This document shows, piece by piece, positions 57,444 to 64,000 of a DNA stretch of 64,000 nucleotides. A program made the translations under genes and the position numbers. The notes below the pieces were generated by a model. The model had not been told where the DNA came from, made no database searches, and was given only the letters and a program-made list of their open reading frames with translations. Source of the stretch: Pisolithus tinctorius (taxonomy: Eukaryota > Basidiomycota > Agaricomycetes > Boletales > Pisolithaceae); NCBI GenBank assembly GCA_024663395.1, contig JANFAH010000021.1, positions 1 to 64,000 on the forward strand. Direction: 5' to 3'. Each line of letters starts with the position of its first letter. Positions within the stretch are counted from its first letter, which is position 1.

Positions 57444-57782
57444 TGTAGGAATACCAACCCGCCGTCACACCCAAATGAGGAAACGATGACGCGCAGAAAG
57501 CGCGGGATATATGTCATAACCCCAAGAGGGGGACAAACAAAGTGAAAAATACAAAGGCGGGAGTAGGGGCGGACGCGCCCCAACAGACGAGATATCAAAT
57601 ACACGACGTAGATATAAGGTAGCTACCGCAGGGGATAGAATCCCTATGAGACGAGAACGTCACCTCGTCGACCCGCAGTCCTGCCTGAACATACTGAGTG
57701 CTAAACCAGCCGTCCTCGCACACAACCTCGCTCGTACCTAGTTGCTATTACGTCAGTCCCTGCACACATCACGCATCCATCA
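57444..57782 (+). repeat. Right LTR, 339 bp
   Basis: TG...CA ends; differs from the left LTR only at 57674 by my reading. Confidence 0.95.
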
Positions 57783-57787
57783 ACAAC
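57783..57787. repeat. Target-site duplication ACAAC (right)
   Basis: Matches 52611-52615. Confidence 0.95.
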
Positions 57788-57839
57788 ACGCCGGGGACAC
57801 TCTGACGATTTTTGACCACACCTCATAGTATGTAAATCG

Positions 57840-58808
57840 AAACGGAACACCGAGTCAGTAACACTCGTCCACCTCTCGGCCGTCTCCGGTACTGGTTTTC
57901 TTGTCGATAGTGTCTGGTTCAAACGAAACTGGACAGTCCAGGAATTACTGGCTTCGCATATTGTCTTGTTCTGCAAGCAGGACTGGTCGCTTCACACGAA
58001 TTGCCTCAAATCACAAGACAGATCCTGCCTTGCTTGAGGAGCTCCGGAATGCAACGGGAATAGCCAAACAACACCTCACGGATTTCCATTCAGGCATGGA
58101 TAACGCACGACCTAGACTTCAGTGGACATCACACTACCAGAAGATGTCGCCTACTCACTTTTTGGAATTTTCAGAGTTCACTTACCAGTCCTCTATGGCG
58201 ACCTTATGGAAAATGCGCTCGGGCGTATCCTGGATTGGGTTGGGGAGACATCATCATTCAATAGTTGTTTCCCTGCCAACCTCGTGCCATACCAGGCGGT
58301 ACCCTACCTCCATCTGGTCCCCAACGACCCTGCTAGACGCGCTGACCTGGATCTTGAAAAGGCACAGAAATTGTGCAGTAACCTTGCAAGATTACCACGG
58401 ACTGGATTTGTCAACGGCAAGCTTGTGTTGTCCTCCGCCGCGCATCCAGTCACAGCAGTCAGACTGCAAGGGTCCTCGACTGGCCCCTCATGCTACACAT
58501 ACGAAATTCATGCATCGCGTCTTCTGCCCCTCGAGGCCACACTGTCTGTTAACCTCGACGAGGGTGTCGATAGGTACATTCTTGTTCGTCCTGGGCATCC
58601 ACGAGTGCTCCAAACGCAGACCGGTAGCGATGACGATGCTGTGTGGGAGCTGCTGGAACAGCTGAAGCAGCCATTCAACGCACTTCTACTCAAGAAGTTG
58701 CCTCACAATGAGTACACGAGAATGGCGGGCGATTGTATGATTACGGCCTGTCCTCAGGATCTGAGCAGTATCTTAGATACTGAAGTCCTGATACCTAAGA
58801 TTGTGTAG
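57840..58808 (+). pseudogene. Q: HET-domain pseudogene (K3/L-like 3' part)
   Basis: Begins inside the HET domain (LVHLSAVSGTGFLVDSVW-like, then VQELLASHIVLFCKQDWSLH), loses frame through two or more indels and stops near 58010-58120, then is open from LPEDVAYSLFGIFRVHLPVL to the end at 58808 (EVLIPKIV). One segment before LDWVGETSSFNSCFPANL is deleted relative to K3. The last 190 codons are well preserved and closest to K3. There is no P-loop, TPR-like or early HET sequence. A truncated duplicate of the K3 3' end, next to the copia insertion. Confidence 0.8.
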
Positions 58809-59412
58809 GTCGTCCCGTGGTGGAAGGCCTTCTTACTGAAAGCAACTCGCGTCACCCAGCGCCACTTCATGTTTTGTCCTAGCATGCGTGTTCCCATTTT
58901 ATACCTGTGCACGGAGGGTGTTGCACATAGGTGCTACGGGCATGCGAAGTCGGACCCCTCGTTTCCGTATACAATGTTCGCGTGTTATTCGCAAGTATGG
59001 GCAATCATTAATCAGTATTCATTTCGTTGCGTCGTCGAAGACTATGCAAAGTGCAACGCAACCCGAAATTGAATGGGGGGAACAGCGAAGAAAGCGGCTT
59101 ATACCTAATTTTACAAACGAACGATGCAAGAAAGTATTTGTGATTGTGACGAGGCGAATGGCATTGCTTAACGCCCCCGAATTTCCCTCTAACCACCTGG
59201 CATGGTGGTTTTACATGCCAACGACAAGAAAAAAGGTACTTTACCCTCAGAGCCTGTTCCTGCGACATTGATTACACACCAACATCTCACACTCAACACA
59301 CCTCTAACTCCCAAAATTGATCGAGAGAGACATGTAAGGGAGGGAAAGAAAAGACATCACAACGACCATAATTGAGGAAGGAGAACACACAATGATCAGC
59401 AGTATTCACCGC
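58809..59412. other. Convergent intergenic region Q / RBR-P
   Basis: No gene recognised. 59247-59330 matches the 3' flank of RBR-O at about 45595-45680. Confidence 0.4.
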
Positions 59413-61523
59413 CTACAAAAAAAATACACTCACAAACAAATACAACGGTAACGCACGATGGCAATGTTCACAACTCCCTCCTCCCTGACGGAACTTCCAC
59501 TTTGTATGTTGACAGTCGTGATCTACGCGGAGACGTTCGGCCATTTCGTGAATCATGCGTTGGCGGATGGTATCATTCTGAGTGCTAACGTTCCGGGCTG
59601 GGGTCGGATTTGTGCCCGCACTTCTAATACTAGTCAAACCTGCAGGTCTTGGAGGTACAGCAGGGCTGGGCAGTGGTGAAGTAATTGCCGAGGTCAAAGA
59701 TGCAGGTTTTGGAGGTACCGTGGGACGAACACGAGGATGGGCATTGGTCGATGTACCTGACGTTGATGTCGATCTCTGAGTTGACGGAACTCTCTGGATT
59801 ACCTCAACAAGCGATCGTACATCAGAGCGGGGTCGAGTCGGTGTCGCCGGAGGCTGAGGGGCGGCGAGACGCTGAGCCCGAGTTTGGATACGGCGCACGG
59901 TCGTATCAGCAGTCTGGACGTCAGCTGTAGGAACTCTTGGTTGAGCCGGCGGTGTAGGCAGAACTTCGCGTGGTAGGCCTGGCACCCGAAGAGGTGCTGC
60001 CGGGCGGACCGGCGTAGTAACAACAGCTGGGAACGCTGGCGCGACATAAGGAGCCCTTGGTTGAACTACATGTGCAGGCTGGGCTCTAGGTTGTACGACC
60101 GGAACGTTTTGCGGCCTCGGCTGAACGGGCTGAACGGGATCTCCAACCCGCTGAACATTACGCAAGCGATGGTGGTGCTCACCCCCACCGAGTTGCGCGT
60201 CGACTCTCTGCTCCGCCGCAGCAAACAGTCGGCGCTCATCCCACTGAGGGCATCTACACGTCTTCCAACGCGCCCTACACAAATAACAAAACTCTGTCCT
60301 GCACCGACACGTCATATGATAACACCCCATGTTAAGTTCGATGAGCTGTGAGCAGCCTGGACACCGCGCCCAGCCTTCTGTACGTCCGAGATTGAGAACC
60401 TGCTCGGCGCCTTGATCTTGTCGACATGTATGCATCCACCCGTCATATCGACCTCGACAACTTGCGCACGTTCGAGTTCCACAGCCGGGTGCGGAACAGT
60501 CATAGACTGTCACCCCAAATATGGTTTCGGTGAGAGGACCTAAGAAACGACTGCACGTTTGCCGAACGCAGTACACTCGATTAGGAATCCCAAATTCCCT
60601 ACTCTTCTCTTGGAACTGGGTCACAAGGTCATGTGAGAGGTGAGGTTGGACTTCGGGGAATGGGATAATTTGCCTGCAGCAGCGAGGAGGGTACAGACTT
60701 TCATCACGCGTAGCGGACTGAATGAGGTCGGTGACGCATGGGATATCATAGTAATGTCCGCAAGGTGCTCGGATTTCGGATCCGTAAATCGGATCCTGGC
60801 AAATCACGCAGACGTGACCCGTTGGCCTGTGGAGTAGATTTCAGTGTTAGTGAGTGTGCGTATGACTACTCTAGCGAAGATGTCTGACCGTGCAGGTGTC
60901 GTGGCTGGTGGGTCTTGCTGGATGCGGGTCACAGGAGTAGCAGGTGCGGCAGCACTCGTGCTCATTTGGGGGGCCCCGAACAGTCCAATGAATACGGAAG
61001 CAATCCAATCACCCCATGTCTGCTTTCCGTTGGTACTAGCGGTGTGAACAACGTCAGCCGACGATCATCGTCGATAGACATGAATGCATACGCGTTATTT
61101 CCGGGTCTGGTGGGGTTCACTGGCCTCGTTGGAGTGTTCTGAGGCCTATTCGAAGAAAGATAGGCCTTATTGAGACCAAGTAACTATCCTTTCTGTACAT
61201 ACTCACCAAGGAGGAATGCTCGCTTCTACCACAGGCTCGTCCTCAAGCTGGAGGTCTTGAGCCAACGCGAGAGCAAGTGCCCTATCCTCCTCAATAGCTT
61301 CCAAATCTCTCGCACCCTGTAGGAACATCCTCATAGCAATTTCGTGGTCTGTCATTTGTTGACCCTGGTGATTTCTACGATCGTAAAACTCTCGAAATTG
61401 ATCGGTGCCGTCGGGACCCAGCTGGGCCAAAATTCGAAGGAGGTCATCTTCGTATGTACTCTGTGGCCTGTTTGATGCCGTCGAACCCCTATTGCGGGGT
61501 TGGGATGGCCCCGCTATATTCAT
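59413..61523 (-). CDS. RBR-P: RING-IBR-RING type E3 ubiquitin ligase-like
   Basis: Exons 61207-61523, 61080-61145, 60889-61035 and 59413-60826 give 647 residues in phase. N-terminal helical segment: YEDDLLRILAQLGPDG and EEDRALALALAQDLQLEDEP, the latter UIM-like (ubiquitin-interacting) in pattern. A hydrophobic WIASVFIGLF segment precedes RING1: CVICQDPIYGSEIRAPCGHY. IBR: YCVRQTCSRFLG, CSAPGCGTRTCASC. RING2: RCPGCSQLIELNMGC, YHMTCRCRTEFCYLC, with the catalytic-type Cys kept. Then a long Pro/Val-rich disordered region and DHDCQHTKWKFR near the end. Longer than RBR-O, which has lost part of exon 1 but gained Pro-rich repeats. One donor (exon 2, GTCTAT) is non-consensus. Confidence 0.82.
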
Positions 61524-62825
61524 GGGTGGATAGTGTGCGGCAGAAGGGGGATGGAAATACTGGCTGTGCAGTTTACTGCAACTTGGCGCCCGTCAGATCT
61601 CACGCGCACGGGCTCACAGCAGAGCAGACACGTGTGACTCCTCTTCCAGTAGTATATCCCACTCAAATCCGAGTGATTGGGTAAGTATAACGCAATGGTC
61701 ACTTGGACGGTACTCACATCGATAAGGGTGGCTATCGCGGTGAGCACAGACAACGGCCATAATACTGAACGATGTATTGTGTATGAGAATGCTGCGGTAT
61801 TCGGTGAGCCAACTTCTAGAACTTGGGCCCACCCCAGTGAATCGCTAAAATGAGCACGCCCAAACTGTCCCCTTTGAGAGTGCTCAGTCGACGACACGTG
61901 GATTCCAAAAATAGCAAGTATACATCCAAAAAAGGAATATTCCGTCGCCAACAGCAGCAGTTGGTCCGTGCGTGCACACGACGTATATAAGCCCTCGTCA
62001 GGCAGAGTGGTTTCTTCATACTTACCTTGATGGCACAAGCCCCTTCATGGACATGGGTCTGTGGGCCGTGGGGACCTTCCATTGCACGGCGACCCTGTCC
62101 CCAGAGGGTACCTGCGGTTTGTATGGGCTTCGGCTCATGCACCGTCGCAATATTTTCCAGTCCTGCCATGGCCACTCTGGCTGGGCAGGCCCCTCTTTTT
62201 TTGCTGTTGCTCCTTCCTAACCCTAACCCTAGCATTATCCTATGTAGACATTATCAACAACAACAACATTTGTCAACATATACACACCTTTCTAGAAGCA
62301 AGCATGCACAAGAACTGCTTCATTGAATTTGCATAGGAAAACGAAGCGCATGGTTTCACTATTTTACCCACTAGTACTGCGGTGATCACTCAGCCGAAGC
62401 AAGGTCAAACATGCAGAGTTCGATGGGAGTCGGCAGTGATGTGCTTGAGCTGCGCCAACTCAGATCCTGAGGTCGATTGCATACTGCAGTCTCAGAAGAG
62501 GCATAGGGAATTCCACAATGCCTGCGTGCATTGGTTCAAAACGCAGCTGGACTTCTTGATGGCAGTGACTCCGTTTTTCCTTTCGCAGGTCGACAAGGCA
62601 GTACACATGGCACAAGTTGGACACGGTTGTCAGTCAGCCTGCGGTCAGGTACCAGTCCACCCACGTTTCCGCAGTTGGTAGCCGCAGCCGCATCATCGCT
62701 CAGTGCTCAGCACGTATGTCAAAGTTGACATTCCTTCTATAGATAAAAGAGCCTTGCTTCTGTGGACTCATCCAAGTAAATACCCTCGTACTTACGCCCA
62801 CTGCTACTCCAGCTGGTCGCTTACA
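61524..62825. other. Intergenic with one uncertain minus-strand ORF
   Basis: A minus frame at 61520-62038 contains two hydrophobic stretches (SFFGCILAIFGIHV and VLWPLSVLTAIATLI) and could be an exon of a small membrane protein joined to 62030-62235, but I cannot support a model. 62217-62232 carries CCTAACCCTAACCCTAG, a short internal telomere-like motif. A + frame at 62382-62681 has no known domain. Confidence 0.3.
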
Positions 62826-63793
62826 ATGATCGTCACCTCAGAGAAGCTCCCTCAGACTCGAGGGTGCACAGAGGACGCAGGAGAAGCTCCGATCGAGGAG
62901 TCTCACCAACCTGCGAACACTCCCACCGGTGTAAGTGGATCTGTACTAATCCTTCACTATCAAAGGTTGACGAGAAGGACTCGTAATTAGGACTCGAAAA
63001 ACGATGAACTGGATGACAATCCACCCGCCTACAACGATCATGCACAGGACACCATGATTCTCAGGGGTACACAATCTGCCGCAGACACACATTCCAAACC
63101 GAAGGGAAACCCCACGAATTACCTTTCCGTGGTCGGATCGCATAGCCCAATTAAAGGGACCTATGTCATTGATCCATCGATGCACGTTCCGTCGTCGTAC
63201 CTCCCACCCCTCGGTGAAGGCGAGACAGAAGGAGATCGGAAGAATTTGCATTTACACACGCGCGATGGAAGCGTAGATGTCGATATTTGGTTGGTAGGCC
63301 GTCAAGAGCACTCGGACATACGTAAGCGTCGGACGACATTGCACGTGAGTTCGAGAGACGGTTCCATTGCTATTAAAGTGGTGCGTGGCATAATCGATTC
63401 TTATGTTGTGGAGGAATAGATGACTGACGCATTGATATCCAGCATGCAATAGATGCTATCCAACCTTTTTTCTTGGATGTGTTCACCAGAGACGGACGAA
63501 TAACTGTCCTATTGCCGCGTTCGTTCCACGGTCCCGTCGCACTCACATCTAGAGATGGGAGCTGTACACTCTCAGACGAGCTTCTCTGCAACAGCACACC
63601 CCTCGGCGTCGCAGACCACACGACCCGATTCTTTGTGGGGGATTTCTCCGCTATGCCTGACTTCGCATCCCAGTGGGAAGGCTATGAATTGAAGGCGGAG
63701 ACGAGAGACGGGAGGGTAAGAGTCAAGTACGTGGACGAGGACGGACAGTCGGGTCCCAAGCTTGGTCTTTTCAGCAGGATATTCTCCAAGTAG
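62826..63793 (+). CDS. DUF7330-like protein
   Basis: Exons 62826-62930, 62991-63380 and 63443-63793 (105, 390 and 351 nt, all phase 0) give 281 residues. A polar N-terminus with DNPPAYNDHAQD is followed by a beta-rich region with recurring RDG turns: LHTRDGSVDVDIWLVG, HVSSRDGSIAIKV, VFTRDGRITVLLP, LTSRDGSCTLS, ETRDGRVRVKYVDED. This pattern is typical of the basidiomycete-wide DUF7330 family; function unknown. No signal peptide or membrane segment. Start chosen as the first ATG giving an in-phase first exon. Confidence 0.65.
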
Positions 63794-64000
63794 GGAGTTC
63801 CTAATTGGCGGGTGCGTCGATCATGGACTGTCGTTCGAGATTCCGGCACTGTAATATGTATATGTAAAGCATCGTTTGTATGATTCGTTGATCCTTATAG
63901 GTACTACGTACATGTATTCTTGGTTGCTTGTTCGTCTTATGCGCTATGTACCGTTTCCGATGAGGGTGTGCTCGTACATCATGAACTCGAACTCGGTACC

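Larger units (their letters stand above)
52616..57782 (+). mobile_element. Ty1/copia LTR retrotransposon, near-intact and young
   Basis: Two 339-bp LTRs bounded by TG...CA, a perfect 5-bp target duplication, a primer-binding site, a polypurine tract, and gag and pol in the copia order protease-integrase-RT-RNase H. The LTRs differ at one base by my reading (T at 52846, C at 57674), so insertion was recent. It landed about 220 bp downstream of K3 and just upstream of HET pseudogene Q. gag and pol are separated by a stop codon and a frame change (see findings). Confidence 0.96.

Overview
The window is a chromosome end from a filamentous basidiomycete, most likely an Agaricomycete. The evidence is a C-strand telomere at base 1, dense genes broken by many 45-60 bp GT-AG introns, an eL20 ribosomal protein gene of fungal type, basidiomycete-style TPR-like/HET proteins, a GPI-anchored GH16 glucanase and a young Ty1/copia element. 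I cannot name the species. All gene models are hand-spliced; where I give a protein length, the exon phases were checked by arithmetic.

Layout. 1-165: telomere of mixed CCCTAA/CCTAA units. 166-2730: subtelomeric low-complexity and tandem repeats, including a 1 kb stretch almost without G on this strand that switches abruptly to G-rich repeats. 3.6-10.1 kb: a repeat-bearing GTPase gene (GTP-A), then decayed and intact copies of a short P-loop protein (C family). 10.9-16.9 kb: ornithine-carrier remnant, MUP1-like permease, coiled-coil ORF, GH16 glucanase. 17.9-28.1 kb: double GTPase (GTP-F), NFKBIL1-like protein, APH-fold kinase-like gene, GTP-B. 29.5-42 kb: a dense cluster of C4, GTP-J, GTP-K1, GTP-K2, the P-loop/HET gene L and a HET pseudogene. 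42.3-44.2 kb: a small housekeeping island (oxidoreductase-like protein and eL20). 45.7-61.5 kb: two paralogous RBR-type E3 ligases flanking the 1232-residue fusion gene K3, a copia element and a HET pseudogene. 62.8-63.8 kb: a DUF7330-like gene.

The most interesting theme is one family of P-loop proteins in three states. K/A/B/F/J-type genes encode apparently complete GTPase domains (GxxGxGKS/T, DTPGFDD, VTTMWD). C-type genes encode short relatives whose G3 motif reads DTPS instead of DTPG. L and K3 fuse C-type domains to TPR-like repeats and a HET domain, the fungal allorecognition/cell-death domain. K3 additionally carries a K-type GTPase in front, so it links in one polypeptide parts that are separate neighbours elsewhere in the window. 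In all thirteen P-loops I could splice, the Walker A motif sits in its own 34-nt micro-exon, which ties the families together. I infer a lineage-specific sensor/switch/effector system evolving by duplication, fusion and decay near the telomere; no function is shown by sequence alone.
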